A stretch of 64,000 nucleotides of DNA from NCBI GenBank assembly GCA_905221605.1, contig CAJNDS010002325.1, forward strand, positions 222,840 to 286,839. Direction: 5' to 3'. The DNA is from Symbiodinium natans (Eukaryota > Sar > Dinophyceae > Suessiales > Symbiodiniaceae). A program made the translations under genes and the position numbers. Positions within the stretch are counted from its first letter, which is position 1; the number at the start of each line of letters is the position of its first letter. Below, in pieces: positions 31,314 to 43,848 of this stretch. The notes under the pieces were generated by a model. The model was not told where the DNA came from. It saw only the letters and a list, made by a program, of their open reading frames with translations, and searched no databases.

Positions 31314-34300
31314 CTGGGGAGAGCTGCAGACTTCTTCCCACAGGATTCCCATTTGAAAGCTGGAGCGTCTGCGGATTCACAGCTTGACCGACACAAACAA
31401 GATGAAGCGTTTCAAGGCTCACAACGCTTAGCAGCGTCCGCAAGCAGGTGCAGCTGGGTCTAAGGCTTGCAGTGCAGAAAGCAACTGAGGGGCTGAGGGA
31501 AGAGGAAGGAGAGTGAGGATGAGATATGTAGGGGAGGAGGGGGGAGGAGGGGGCGGGGAGGGGGGTGGGGGTTGTTGTTCGGGGATGGTGTGAGCAAGTC
31601 ATGCGTACATGCTCTTCGAAGAACTAGTTTTGGGGACAGCATTGCTCACTGGACATCTTTTCAGGACGAACACACAGCTACGGAAACAAAATCGGAAGGA
31701 AACACACCGAGATGTGCAAGATTCGTAGATTTAAAGTGAAACATCCCAGAACAACCCGAAAGCACCCCCGAAACCCCCCCCGAAACCCTCCCGAAACCCT
31801 CCCGACACACCAAAAATGCGGGCCAGATGCCACATCCCAGCTCTCGCCTTCCTTCAGCTGCCCTCGCCGGCTTCAAGCGTCGGAAGCTTTGAGGCTTTGA
31901 GTTGGACAAGCTGCTACCGTAGGCCAGCCTACTGCCCAAAATGCGAGATCTTCGTCTCTTGAGTGGCTATGAATCCTCTACCCGCTACCCAGCCATGGCA
32001 TAGACTCAGCATCTGCTGATGAATGTTGATGAAAAACTGCACGGCTTTCGTGTTCCAGCTGCTCGAGCGACTCCCCGAGCTCGAAAGCCCGATGTGGACC
32101 AGCTGGCTATGAGGTCTCTATGCCTCCGCTTTCAAAATGTTGCGAGGGCCCTGACTCCAGAGAAGACCGGCTCCGCTGTCCATCACTTGGATGCCTTAAA
32201 GGGTTCTTCTGTTACCAGCATTCCGGTCCGTGTTGGAGGCAAATAAAATACACCAGAGATTTCCGAAGTACACCCTCCAGAGGCCAGTCAGCAATGCAGG
32301 GTCCTTCTTTCAGGAAGAAGCTGAGCTCATTCGCAAAGCAAGTCCTGAGCCAGCGTACGAGCTTTGAAAACTTTGTTCAAAACCCTGCCACGGAGTCCCA
32401 GTCCACCTATTCCACAAACCGTTGACCCAGCAAACCTGGATATTTGCTCTTAAGGCGAGCTTCTCCACGGCCAAAGCAATCTTGTGGTTCAGGGACAGCG
32501 CTGTCTCGTCCTCAGGCTTCTCTGTGACACCCAGACTCCAAGATCATTGAATGACTCGGGTCAAACAGTCCGTGCTCTTGTTACTCGTTGCTAGTTCCTC
32601 ATGCTTCTCTTTCGGTTTCTCTGGTTCCTACTACTACTAGAAGCACTGCCAACTTGGAATTTAAGTTGAGTCTATCTTGATGCGGTCTATGCAGGGTGCT
32701 CCCGTCTCGCAGCTTCACCTAGGATTCAGCTCCTTTACTCGCCAAGCGGCATGCGCGATCTTGACAGGCTCGCGGGAGAGGATGCGCCCGGCATCGAACT
32801 CCTCCAGCCATGGGGGCCGCTGGCCCGGGAGTCTTGATTATTGAGTGCCCTCCCCTCACACCTCCCAAAGAAACCCTGAAAGCGTGCGGGGGGGGGGGGG
32901 GGGGGCGAGGTTCCGTGGAGGATGTGGGACAGGAACCATGGAAGCTGTTGGGGACTTCTTGGGGACGCCGTGGGGAGCCCCAGCAAAGGAAGAGGCAGCC
33001 GTAGGCTGCGACGAAGTAACACATTGCTTGGCTTCGGGTGGTCTCCGAGTCAAGGTCATCCTTTGCGCCAAGGAAGAGTCGCAGGCTGCAATCTCCTCTA
33101 GCGACCCCCCAGATCTCTGTTCACCTTCTTGGGTTTGGAAGTGCGCGTGGAACTCACCAGTGTCCCACCTTCAAGAACACAGGGAAAACACGAGGCAGGC
33201 AACTACCTGGGTTGAGCCTCCACCTGCAAATTCGAGAAGTCTAGGTGCAGGGGTGGGTTTCCTCCTTCTCCGCCTCTTGGTCCCCAAGGTCCAGACATCC
33301 GCATACTTGTAAGCGATGTAAGCGAGATGCACATTTACTGCACATTTGCAGGGGGGGAGACTCAGGGTCAACCCATATGCTCTCGTGGCAGGTTGGAGCT
33401 GTTGCTTTCGGCTTGAGTGGCTGCTCCTCCACCATGCGATGGCACGTCACGCCAGACTGGCCAAAAGCACAAGGCTGCTGCGTCGTTTTGGCATCGAGTC
33501 GTACAATGCTGCGAGAACATGGTTTGGTTGTTCAGAAAGAATTCAATAAATTAAACTTCCTGCCCACCCTCCAGGACTTCTCAGCTGCTTTGTGCTGACA
33601 TGTGATGATCATTGGGGTGGGGGGGTGAGCACGCAATGTAATTTGCCGGGGCTGAAGGGAAAGACAGGCTCGACTGCAAAAACAGGCCGGCACTGGCAAC
33701 CGCATCGCCCTCGAAAATGCTCCAGAACCTGGGGCTGCACACTTCCCAGTCGCCCCCACAACAAACAGCCAAAGAAACGGTGCCTCAAGTGCTGGAGCAG
33801 GTCTCCTTGAGGCTAAGACGAAGAGCCAAGACAACCCCTTCAAACCCCGAACGCGCCCTGCGAGTTTTCCTTGGTGACTCAAGCCAGGAAGCTGCGTGAG
33901 CGAGCCCCGGTTTTTGGGCAGGAGCGAGGGGTGGAAGTTCACAGAATCACCTCGTGTTTCGGAGCTTGCTCTGGGGGCCCATGTGTTTTTGTGGTTCAGA
34001 GTTCAGAGGCCCCAAGCCTCAGAGCCGGGATTGCAGTAGGGATGTCAGCACATGCAAAGCGCTTTGTGCGGCAATGATGGACAATACACGACCTCAGAAC
34101 AGCCGAAGGCCAGCCAATTCAAGGGAAACTAGATTCAGCTCAAAACTATCAGACAAAAACAGGCATGCTCCCGACAGTCTGTTTCGTGCGCTCTTCGCTT
34201 GGGGAGGTCTTAGGCCAAAGCGAGCGACGCCATACGCATAGCGCAGTCTTATGCTGTTTGGGATTTGCGCTGGCGTCAAGAACGTGCAATGGCCTCTCTA

Positions 34301-37300
34301 TCGGTCTCCACTCTTCCTGCTGCCACATTTTATGATCTTGTCTTCAACGGACTCAGCCGATGAGGCGCGGGCGGCAGAGCTCCAAGACCTGGGTTGTCTT
34401 CCACTGGGATGATTTGGAGTTGTCAGACGATGTTCAGCTTGAGCTTCGCAGTGGTTTTACACGTTCTTACGCACTGGGGTCATGCGTTTCCTGTGGGCAA
34501 GGGCTGACTTCAAAGACATTCCAAGCGCTTCACCTCAGGCCGCACCCGCCGCGGCCAGAGAATTGAGACCTCGGCGACGGGGTGCTACAACGCCAAAGAA
34601 GGAAGCCAAACATCCTAACACTGTTGTTCCACATGTGCCAATAGCAGGATGTGGGAAGCGACCCAACTCACAGAATCGTGGCAAGAGATCGGCATGCATT
34701 CCCCTGGAGTGATGAAACCTTTTTTGCACTCAATGACAGCGCTTACGCGACTCTGGGAGATTCCATCCCCAGAGTGAGCAGCGATCTGTTTTGGAGCTGC
34801 TTTCCTGGGGTGATGCAAAACACTCAATCGGCAAACCCAATGAAACGTACAAACTCTCACCAGCACCATGAAGCACCGTTTGCAGTGTGTCTGCATGGCA
34901 GGTGGGAACCGAAATTCCTGTCTCAAGCTCTTAAACTGACTCAGGAAAACCCAGGAAAACATAGCATTCCGAAAATTGCACTCACCTGCGAGGCCGGCCC
35001 GTCAGTCCCCCCGAGGGCCTGCGTTCCTAAAAAATTCTCCGGTCGCTTTGGGAGAAGCCCGGCAGGTACCACACCAAGCTACAGACATATGTAATGTCTT
35101 GCTGGATTAACCGAGTACTCTGTGTACGCCTTTGATGGACAAACGGAGAGACGACACAAACAAAAGAAATAGAGAGATAAAGAGAAAAAACATAAACGAA
35201 AGGCGAGACAGCGAGAGAAAGAAGAGATAGAGCCGAAAACGAAAACCAAACAGGAAAGGGTAGAGAGAGAGAGGAGAAAAAACAAAGCGAGGAGTGAGGA
35301 GGAGACGAGAAAATGAGACACAAGCGTACAGTCATTCATGTACATGGAAATCTTGATGCATGTATCTCGATGCTCGCTCCGGGACATGCGAGACTAAAAT
35401 AGCAGTCGCTTTACGAGTAGAAATACAAATGCAATATAAAGGACATATGCGCACTTCTTTGGTGAATCAGCCTTGACCTACTAAATGCAGTCAGATTACG
35501 TGGTCCTGTGCAGCGTGCAGCCTGATTCAGCCCATGTAATGTCTAGGTGTCTTCGCCCCCTATCGACACGGATCACTTTTGCGACAAAACAACTTTCTTG
35601 CTCATCGTGCTGTGTGGCGGGAGAGAGCATCTAGATATAGGTATAGAAAAGCAAACAAGGACAGAAGAAAGAAATGGGAAGGTTGCAGGTTGACCTAGGC
35701 TCAGCTGGGCATGACATCACAGGACCTTCACGTCTGCTGCTACAGCGTGCCCTGCTCTTAAAGGTTCTCCCAAAGCAACACAGGCTTAGCGCCTCATGTG
35801 TCCATAGCCATAACGCGGTCCATATGCGTATCGCGGCGGATACGGTGCCGCATCAGGCTCATCCTTGGCAGTGCAGGGCGATACCGTACACGGCCACGAG
35901 CCCACATGCAAAGGAGACCCTGCAAGAACAAGCGCATGAGATGCAGCGTTCGAGGGCAAGAACCTGGACGTCAAGAGCAGAGGCGTGTCATCGAACAATG
36001 CAAAAACATTCGAAAGGCAGTCCCCTCGACCACTCAGACGAAGGTTCCAACAACCGTCACGAGGACACTGTTCTAACACGCGAACGACATGGATCACAGC
36101 CAACACGCCCTTTCACTGCTGATGCGTGCAAGAGCACGTGCGCCTCACCAGCAAGTCGCGACACGAGCAAAGAGATCAACTCTTAACCTTCTTCATCCAC
36201 CATCTACATCATACAGTGCGCATTCGGAGGACTTAAAGCATCTGTGGCCCAGCTGCTTCCGGCTCCGGCTGCTCCGGTGGGGCCTCACCCGCAAAACGCA
36301 AAAGGCTATAGAACAAAACAAGAAAGACGGAACTCCCCAACCCCACAAACGAAATCCTGCGCCCTGCGACTGAACACCTGGAAACTGAAAACGAACGTGT
36401 GCAGAATCTGACCTGCTTCTCTTCCGAAGGCTCCTGCCGGCTGCAGCGGTCTTGAGCAGGTTGACAGTCTTGATGGGCTTTGGGGCTTTGGGGCTTTGGG
36501 GCTTTGGGCATCTTTAAGCTTTTGAATGGCTTTTGAGAACATTGATGGAGCTCTCATGATGCTTTCTGCACGTCTCAGCCTCATGCACTGCATCATGGCT
36601 TGCTGCTCGGAGGCTTCAACAATCAAGAAAGGGTGAGGTCAGATGGCTTTCATGTTGCAGCTGGACCCAGCAACATGCAGCTTGAATGCAGCGATACTGC
36701 TGACGATGACAGCAGAACTGCTACAAGCTACAAGCCGAAGCAGGCCTTGTAGCAGCTTTTCACGTACAGCTCTGGCTGGACGCAGTGCAGCGGAAAGAGT
36801 CCTTCCTGCTGAACATCAACGCTAACCGGAGCAGAAACAGTCGCTGTCATGCCCTCTTGAAGTACGACTTTCTGAGGCGCTGGGGTTTAAAGCGTCACAG
36901 CTCAGCGGATCAGGCTCCTGGCAGCTGTGGCTCTTCCACAGCCTTCCGCGAGCCCATCCTGCACTGGAAACATGCGTTTCTTGTGGCTTGCTGCTGGCCC
37001 TCAAACTTAAGGAAGTTTGAGCGGATTCCAGGGTAAAAGAAGGTCGAGCCCAGCTTTCACGGTTCTATACGCGGCTGAAATGGGCCGGAGGCGGTCAGAT
37101 ATGGGCTAATTGCCGGGCGGCCGACAGAAACTCCCTTCCACAAGCTCGTCAGAAGCTGTACAAACGTTGATCAGGAACGTGATCCAGTCAGTTGGTGTCA
37201 CTGTCTTCTCGGTGGTAGGCTTCATGTGTTTGTTTGCTGAAACTGCTCGGGCTTCGACAAAGGGACGCACTCACTTTCGGGCAGCTCTGCTCCGGATACT

Positions 37301-37950
37301 CTTGCACTCCAAAGCATGAGGCCAAAAAGTCAGAGGAAGAACAATACACTGCAAAGAACTACGCTTCTTGGTAGTGCAGGTAAGAGCGTGTCCACAAGGA
37401 TATTCTCAGGCGGGCAGAGCTGAGGTTGTGTTTTCGTGCACGAAAAAGGTTGTATACTGCATCCCTTCGAGCAATGCACAGCGAAACACTAACACCGAAT
37501 ACAAAGTAAGGCCATCCGACTGACCATGACCAACTTCTTCTCACAACAGTAACAGAAAAACCTCACGGCGCTTCAAGATTTTCCAGGTGCGCACGTCAAA
37601 AGTTGCTCAGGGCCTGATCGGGTTGCGGCACAAAATGTTGGACGCGGCTTTCTCAAATCCCCTCTGCCACGGCAAGCAGCCAGTCGCCGCACGGGGAACC
37701 CCAAAGCCGCAATGTTCGTCCTGACTGCCAGGCGGCGCCTTCCGTTTGACTACGCACAGGTGAACACACTCGGAGCTCCTGCGGCGACGGGGCCCGGCCT
37801 AGATCGACACAAGCGGCGCATCGTGGCAAGAGCCTATGAGGACCAGGAAATTCACCAACCAGCTCTTGGCAGCGTGTGCTGCTTTGCAGAAATGACTTGT
37901 GGGGCGGATGCGACGCCGCTTCTGCCATTTTTGTTGTGTCAATGCCGGCA
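31314..37950. other. unrecognised stretch with minor repeats
   Basis: No protein family recognised in any frame. Contains a G19 homopolymer at 32888-32905, a GA-rich purine tract at 35150-35310, a TTTGGGGC repeat at 36478-36507 and many short frames on both strands. Some may be exons (for example a GC-rich plus-strand frame at 34529-34712), but I cannot support models. Confidence 0.35.
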
Positions 37951-37957
37951 GATAAGG

Positions 37958-38020
37958 GCGGGAATTCTCCTGCATACGCAACGGCGTTCAAGTACTCGCG
38001 TTTGCCATCTGAGTTGCTCT
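37958..38020 (-). CDS. candidate exon, unknown product
   Basis: Acceptor GAGCAACTCAG, then GKREYLNAVAYAGEFPPLSA (phase 1 in). Open further to about 37930. A donor could lie at GCAG|GAGAATTC or beyond. Product unknown. Confidence 0.3.
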
Positions 38021-38868
38021 TGCCTTTGTGCCTCACTGACCCCTTACCCTCTCTCAACGAGAGAGGTCTTGTCGTGCCGCCATTTTTTGGTACTTGACGT
38101 CAAGGTTCAACAGCGAAGAGACGGATGCTCCGCAAGAATTAACGGCTCTCACGATCACGGACTCAAGCCTTCCAACCTGTCTGAAAGCATTCTTTGGATG
38201 CCGACTGCAGAAATTCCGGCATCCACTGCAACTTCTACGCAGATCTGGCGCAAATCTGTCGGAATTCGGCGCATTTAGGCATACAAGGCGACACCGCACC
38301 GAGCAGGAGTGCTGGCTGAGGAAGCAAGGTCTTCGCTGGGGCCGAAAACCCTGGCAAACACACATCAACCTGAAGTTGAAAGATGCCTCCTCAACCCAAT
38401 CTCCCCAGGTCCTTCCCACTGTCCGCTCGGACGATCAGTGATCAGCACCAGATCCCCGTGACTCAGCGGCAGGTATTCCTGGGGGCTGGGTATAGCTGAG
38501 CATGACTGAGTATCTGACACATTCCGGTGCTCGAGGCCTCCGGACCCCTTACTGCTGCAGACCTGGCCTGCGGATACGACCACTCCGGCGAAGGAGCAAA
38601 CCTTAGCTTGAGGGACATTCGAAGGTCTCCTCCTAGGGCGTGTCGATGTTTCTTCCCGCTCTTGGTGGGGGAAGCCCCGGAGTCGCAAAAGCTGTCTAAC
38701 AAAGCCCGGGAGCTCTTCCTTCACGGAGAAGCGGCAAACGTTGTCGCTGAGAACCCAACGCCTCGGACATCTCAAACCCAAGGCATCCGAAAAGTCGACT
38801 TGTGCTCCTCAACCTTGAACCTCTGAACATGCCCTCTGCGAACCCTCGAGTCGATATGGCTACCCCCA

Positions 38869-38930
38869 ACCCTAAACCCTAAACAATAAACCCTAAACCC
38901 TAAACCCTAAACAATCAACCCTAATCAAGT
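38869..38930 (-). repeat. CCCTAAA block with AACAAT variants
   Basis: About seven heptamers, some as AAACAATAAACCC. TTTAGGG on the coding strand, about 15 bases after the candidate exon 38945-39009. Confidence 0.92.
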
Positions 38931-38944
38931 TTCCTGTTGAATAC

Positions 38945-39009
38945 CTCCTCTCCTACTCTCCAGGCGCAGCGGCTGCGCACCCCGCACACCCGCTGACTTG
39001 GCCAGAAGC
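38945..39009 (-). CDS. candidate exon between inverted telomeric blocks
   Basis: 65 bases, acceptor GGGGCTCCCGAG, donor GGAG|GTATTC. Frame LLAKSAGVRGAQPLRLESRR (phase 2 in, 1 out). The degenerate CCCTAAA-strand block 39031-39085 ends 22 bases upstream. Product unknown. Confidence 0.35.
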
Positions 39010-39030
39010 CTCGGGAGCCCCAAATGATCC

Positions 39031-39085
39031 GGGGTTTTGGGGTTTGGGGTTCAAGGGTTTCAGGGTTTTAGGGTTTCAGGGTTTG
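39031..39085 (+). repeat. degenerate TTTAGGG block (TTTCAGGG, TTTGGGG)
   Basis: About seven diverged heptamers with one-base insertions (GGGTTTCAGGGTTTTAGGG). Confidence 0.85.
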
Positions 39086-39151
39086 TGAGATACCAGCTAG
39101 CAGGCATCACACGGAATCAGGCCTCACTTTCGGGGGAGACTGGGTCCGTCT

Positions 39152-39313
39152 TCACGGCCCAGCTTTACTTGCCTCAGGCTGCCGGCAGTCCTGACAGAAG
39201 TCGCCCTGCAACCCGCTTCCACACCCCACACAGAGAAGCTCCAAGCCCAGGCGCAGCCGTGAGCCGTCAGGGTACTCCTTCCCAAGGCCCGTGAGCCCGA
39301 TGTAGTCGCCCGT
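39152..39313 (-). CDS. candidate exon with CxxC...CxxC motif and in-frame stop
   Basis: After the acceptor GAAAACCCGCAG the frame reads TGDYIGLTGLGKEYPDG and continues through CVGCGSGLQGDFCQDC to a TGA at 39152, 53 residues in all, with strongly GC-rich third positions. The C-x2-C-x8-C-x2-C spacing suggests a small zinc-binding module (inference). It may be the last exon of the gene carrying the cyclase-like exon 1.3 kb upstream, or donors may be present and the stop intronic. Confidence 0.4.
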   Translation of the reverse strand, partial: TGDYIGLTGLGKEYPDGSRLRLGLELLCVGCGSGLQGDFCQDCRQPEASKAGP

Positions 39314-39756
39314 CTGCGGGTTTTCAGTGACTTTCTGTTGTCTCAGAGGAACGAACAAGGGTTGGCGCTTGCTTATTTCGAAAAGTCTAATCTGGGCGAG
39401 GCAACTAGAAACAAAGCTCGACTCGAAGACTTCAGTGCAAGTCTTCGCGCCTTGGTGGCACCTCCGCTTCTCAAGCTTGTTCGTTACGTGTGTGTCGGAA
39501 TCGTCTTTGATTGGTACAGTTTGGATGGCGGTGGGGGGAGTCTCAACGCTGGAGAGCGTGACTGATCAGAACACTACCAGAACAACAAGTCCCTTGTACA
39601 CACTCTCAGGCTCAGACCGTTGCGTTTTTTCATCTATTGAGGTTTGCTCAGACACCTTGCTCCCTCTGCTCCAAGTGACTCTTTGCTGGCTCCACTCTTT
39701 AAATCGAAGGAACGGCTTGTTACGGGCCAAGTTGGGTCAGCTACAGCTGCTCAAAC

Positions 39757-39816
39757 CCAGAGCCTGGCAGGCCAGCAATGTCGCCCTCTCACGGGGATGC
39801 GGCTGGAAGCTGCATG
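39757..39816 (-). CDS. candidate short exon
   Basis: Acceptor TTGTCCATGCAG, frame FQPHPRERATLLACQALG, possible donor CTGG|GTTTGAG. Product unknown; placed between the cyclase-like exon and the 39152 exon on the same strand. Confidence 0.25.
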
Positions 39817-40578
39817 GACAAAGGATCCAAACCTTCAGTTGAGTTTTGAAAGTTTGGGCTTGGCGCTCGGACTAAACGGGGGCTCATGCTGGTGGTTAGA
39901 ATAAGCCGATGCAGGAAACAAGCCCGAACAGAACACCCGCCGCCACCCTGCACCCTGCTGCTTTGTATCGCCCTGCCTCCTGTCAACACTGGCTGTGCCA
40001 ACGATGACACCTACACTCGTCACACATCTGCTGAGGATTTGCACAGTCGACCTAAACTGTCAAGATCCAGTCTATCAGAATACCCCCGCGTCGGCAAGGG
40101 GCCGTGGTGGAGCCCTTGGCCAGCATCTGCACCACCTCCTGTGAAGGCTTGGACTTTCTACATGCATGGTTTGGGATTACAGGGCTCGATCTCAGAACTG
40201 GAACTGAGGATGATCTAGGACCCAGAGGTCTTCCTTTCAAATGGCACAAGCGCCCGGGCAAAAGAAGGGCAACCCTGCTAGGAAGCAGTCTTCTGTTTCG
40301 TGAAACCGATTAAGAGGCCGAGTCCTCTCATCTTGCATCAATTTCCAAGAGACCCAGCAAGCAGGCGAACTAAAGTTTCCAACTCCTTCTTCTGAGGGCG
40401 ACGCAACATGAGCAAACCTAAACAGCCACAAGAAGACTGGAGACCCAGCACATGGGGCCTCCAATGAGCGGCGGCCTTCAGCAAACTCCTGTGATGGACA
40501 CGGCTCTTGTTGCTGTTCTCCCATTCTACTGTTGGTGGCATTCTTCTTGGCCAAGAGGTATGACTGGCTACAAAGAGC

Positions 40579-41078
40579 CACGAGGCTTCGGCAACTCGTG
40601 TTGTAAGATCGATGGCAGGTCCCATGTAGTCAGGGCGAGCGACGGCCCCATCAAGCCTACCAGGACTCGTGTGACCCAGGCCAAGGCCAGGTCTGAACCC
40701 TGCCTCTGCACAGCTGCCCTTCAGCCGCTGCAGATATGGCTGCGTCAGCTGCATTGCCTTCACCTGGAGTTCACAAACCCTGGCCCACACAGAGATGGGC
40801 CTTGACAATGTCTCAGGCCTCTGTTACGAGTACTACCTCATGCCAAGCCCTCAGAAACCGATGCAGCTCAAAGCCGCTTTCGTTTTACTTAAGGCTCCGT
40901 CTTAGGCCAAGAAGGTCCTGCCTCGATGCCAGCGGGGAGCCCCTCCAGGCGTTCCAGACCCGCCAGATACCTCGGGAAGAGGAGGTACTTCATAGCGGTT
41001 TGGAACGTTGGAAAGGTCGCCATGGAAGCCAACAATCAGTACACCCGGAAACCGACTGCCAAATTCAAACTCTAGACG
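40579..41078 (-). CDS. class III nucleotidyl-cyclase-like gene, partial (exons 40971-41078, 40579-40727)
   Basis: Exon 40579-40727 contains ARPDYMGPAIDLTTRVAEA preceded by a GLGLGHTSPG segment. This matches the second half of the class III adenylate/guanylate cyclase catalytic domain, where families read G.h.G......ARxDYxGPxVNxAARIxxxA. The usual Asn of VN is Asp here (AID) and the Ala-Arg of AAR is TTR, so activity cannot be assumed. Exon 40971-41078 (108 bases, acceptor CTCCGTGCAG, donor CCCGAG|GTATCT, phase 0 both ends) reads RLEFEFGSRFPGVLIVGFHG and is unrecognised but joins in phase 0 to the cyclase exon (acceptor CATATCTGCAG). Class III cyclases make cAMP or cGMP. The first half of the domain with its metal-binding Asp residues was not located. 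The gene may continue upstream into the exons at 41958-42527, whose last phase is also 0. Confidence 0.45.
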
Positions 41079-41343
41079 CTGCACGGAGCTCTGTAGATGC
41101 GAATATCCATGAAGGAACCACAGTTGCGCTGCGATGTCACGAAGCCTTCATCAGCCTGCCCAGCCTTGCTAAGAAACCCCACCCAACCAAAACTCAGCCT
41201 TCAGTGAAAAACACACATGGCGCCTGGTGAAAGTATCTCGTTTCGCCGGCAGCTGACCCTGCCGCAAGAGAGCTACAAAACGCGAGCAGTGCTCAGAGAG
41301 TGGGTTCCGGAGCTGTCTGGAAGATGAAGTGTCAACGTCTTTA

Positions 41344-41640
41344 AAGATGAAAGACTTCGGCCCTTAATACAGCATCACAACCAGAAGTTGCACACAAGGT
41401 GCCCCTTGCACATCTTATTACCAACACTGCAGTACGATTCTGATGGCTGGCTTCAGTCTTACGATGGCTGCCAATGATGAATATTCTGCTATCCTTACTA
41501 TCACTGCCTTTGCACATCCTCCTACCATTCACATGACCGATTGTCGCAACTGCGCTCTTGCCATCCAAGAGGTCATTGACACGCCAGTGATTCTTCAGGA
41601 CATAGAAACGATGATTCACAGAACCCCCCCCCCCCCCCAA
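41344..41640. other. unassigned frames beside a C15 run
   Basis: A minus-strand frame (RFYVLKNHWRVNDLLDGKSA) and a plus-strand frame (MTDCRNCALAIQEVIDTPVI) overlap and both look plausible, so neither is called. The homopolymer C run is at 41624-41638. Confidence 0.3.
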
Positions 41641-41919
41641 AGCGCCTGCAGGAGCGAAAGGGTGTTCCCGATCCGCTCGCAAACCATCCTACAGGGTTCT
41701 TCCCAAGTTTAGAAAGAGGGTGGAGTATTTGCTTGTCATGAAATGAGTGGCTTCATCCTCATGCAAAAGAGCAAAAAACAAGTTTACAAAAGAAACTTGA
41801 GTGGAGCCTCAAAGTCTAACCACTTTGCAAGCCACAAAGGTGCTAGAAAAAAGCTGACAGGAAGAGTGTTGCCGGCCAAGGATCTGGGTGACCAGATCCA
41901 GGAGCACCTTGGTGACCTA

Positions 41920-41957
41920 AACCCTACACCCTAAACCCGAAACCTTAAACCCTAAAC
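41920..41957 (-). repeat. CCCTAAA block touching an exon end
   Basis: Five heptamers, two diverged (CCCTACA, CCTTAAA). On the coding strand GTTTAGGG begins directly after the exon 41958-42044. Confidence 0.9.
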
Positions 41958-42527
41958 TGATACTCGTGGGCACATGAACATGCAGCTGCAGAGCATACTC
42001 TGACCATCAGGCTGACGGTCTGCCAGTGTTTTGATGCCAAGAGCCTAACTGAGCATGCTTTCTTCATTGTTGGTTTTCGAGCCGCTAACCCCGCCATCTC
42101 CCGTTCCCAGCACCTGGAATTCGAGCGAGCCATCCGGAATGCCGTGGAAGCTAGGTGCGTCGCCTGCTCCGGATGTATGGGTTGAGGGCTTTTCGGCTGA
42201 AGAATCTCCTTCCATCAGGGAGATCGACGGATCATGGAACGCAACAGCACGCGTTGCCTGAAACCACAAACATCAAATGCTGTGAGCAGGCTACATCTGC
42301 AGCCTGCAACATCTAAGACCCACTCCCCAACCCCTGCACCAGCTTCGCTACCTGTAGAAGTACGGCCCCCCTTGTCGGGCGCACAGAGCAAGGGAGCAAG
42401 GAGCCTGGCCCTGGGCCATCCAGCAAGGCACGGCTGCGCCGCAGCTCGCGACGGCTCACGTCGGTCTGAGCCGGGGAAGCTGCTGCTACTTTCTTCGAAG
42501 AGGACCTTCGATTCTGCTCCGGCCAGC
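41958..42527 (-). CDS. three-exon chain, unknown product
   Basis: Exons 42352-42527 (acceptor AGTTCACGTTAG, donor CTACAG|GTAGCG, containing RRSSSKKVAAASPAQTDVSR), 42114-42257 (acceptor GTGGTTTCAG, donor TTCCAG|GTGCTG, containing VAFHDPSISLMEGDSSAEKP) and 41958-42044 (acceptor CTCAGTTAG, containing LGIKTLADRQPDGQSMLC, ending TCA|GTTTAGGG). All internal joins are phase 0. The splice sites of the first two exons are canonical, so this is one of the better-supported models here. The protein part is hydrophilic and Ser-rich, probably a cytosolic linker. If GTTTAGGG is not used as donor, the frame stops at TAG inside the repeat four bases later. Confidence 0.5.
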
Positions 42528-43390
42528 CTAACGTGAACTGTCGTGCAGCTCTTCAACCGCACACCTCGAAACCTCAGACTGCTCCTGAAGGCCGCATTCC
42601 TCAAACCAGCACGCTAGAATGAGTCCGCCTTGGGGATCCGGTAGCCTTGGTGGCTTCGCTGGGGTTCGTGGCAAGTTATGCGAGCTGTGAGCCCACCATT
42701 CGGTTGGGCCGGCCGGGAGAAAGGGTTCTGTCCATCCCTGTGAGACGGTTCGTTTCGCATGGAAACTTGCTATACCTAAATCTGGCAAACTACCAGCCCC
42801 CTGCAACGACGTAAATGAGAGCAGCAGCACGCTTCAGAACAACTTAAAGCACGGAGGCACTGCTTTGGTAATCCAGAAGAAGCCGCTCAACAAGCATTCA
42901 TGTGTCTAAGATCCAACGGAGCAACAATGATAGTAACCATGGCAAGTCATAGCAGCAAGTTTAGCAGCACCTCCCCGAAACTCCAAGCCACTTCCCTTAA
43001 ACCCCCTGTGAGCAAAGGAACGGGGATGCTGCTGTTGCAGCGCCTCGTCGCAGGCAATGATCTTGCAGATGCGTTCTCGCTGAACGGGAATGATATGCCT
43101 CGCAGCCGAGAGTGCTTAGCTTGCGGCGCTTGCTTCGACTTTGGATCACCTGTAGCCTGTGTAGTGGGCTCAAAAGCACTCGGGAGCACTCGGGATTTGA
43201 CAGCTTCAGCTTCACTGGGTGACGGCGACGACAGTTCCCAGACACACCGACTTGCGCAAGAGCCCCACTAGCTTCGCAACACAAGGGCTGCAAAAAGGGT
43301 TTCAGGACTCAACGGGGCTGATGCCTACTTCTTTGAAACTCTGCTAGCTCAGTTTCAAGCATGGGGCATCGACCAGACAACCTTGACATC

Positions 43391-43652
43391 AATTCCGCGC
43401 GTCGCTTCCCGAAAGCTCCGGCAGTAAAATCATCGTGCGACATACGACTACAAAGTCTTGTATGCCCTCTTGAGGATCAGCAAGGCAAACACCAAGCACT
43501 GCGGCCGAGAGGACCCTGCAATAAAGGGCCCTTGGCGGGCGCAAGACAGCCAAACACAGGAGACCCCCCTTTTTTCTGGCCTGCCCACAATGGCCCTGCA
43601 AAAGTCGTGGGCTTCCTCGTAAGAGAGGACGCACGCAGTCTTGTTGGCAACT
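43391..43652 (-). CDS. candidate exons, unknown product
   Basis: Two coding-like stretches: about 43595-43652 (VANKTACVLSYEEAHDFCRA after CACTCCTTCCAAG or AAGCAG) and about 43391-43480 (LADPQEGIQDFVVVCRTMIL). Boundaries are uncertain. They lie between better-supported exons on the same strand. Confidence 0.3.
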
Positions 43653-43848
43653 GCTTGGAAGGAGTGCCTCAGGAGATTCACGGACAACATTGAACTTGGA
43701 GTTGCCCACCTCTTTGATAACGGGCTGAGCAGGCGGACCCCAACATTTTAGCTTTGAAGAAGTCAAGTGAGGGCCTGGCCCTTCTAAGGGGGCGAGGCCC
43801 CTGTCCTGAAACCAAAATCAAGAAACACCACGAAACCAACCTATCAAC

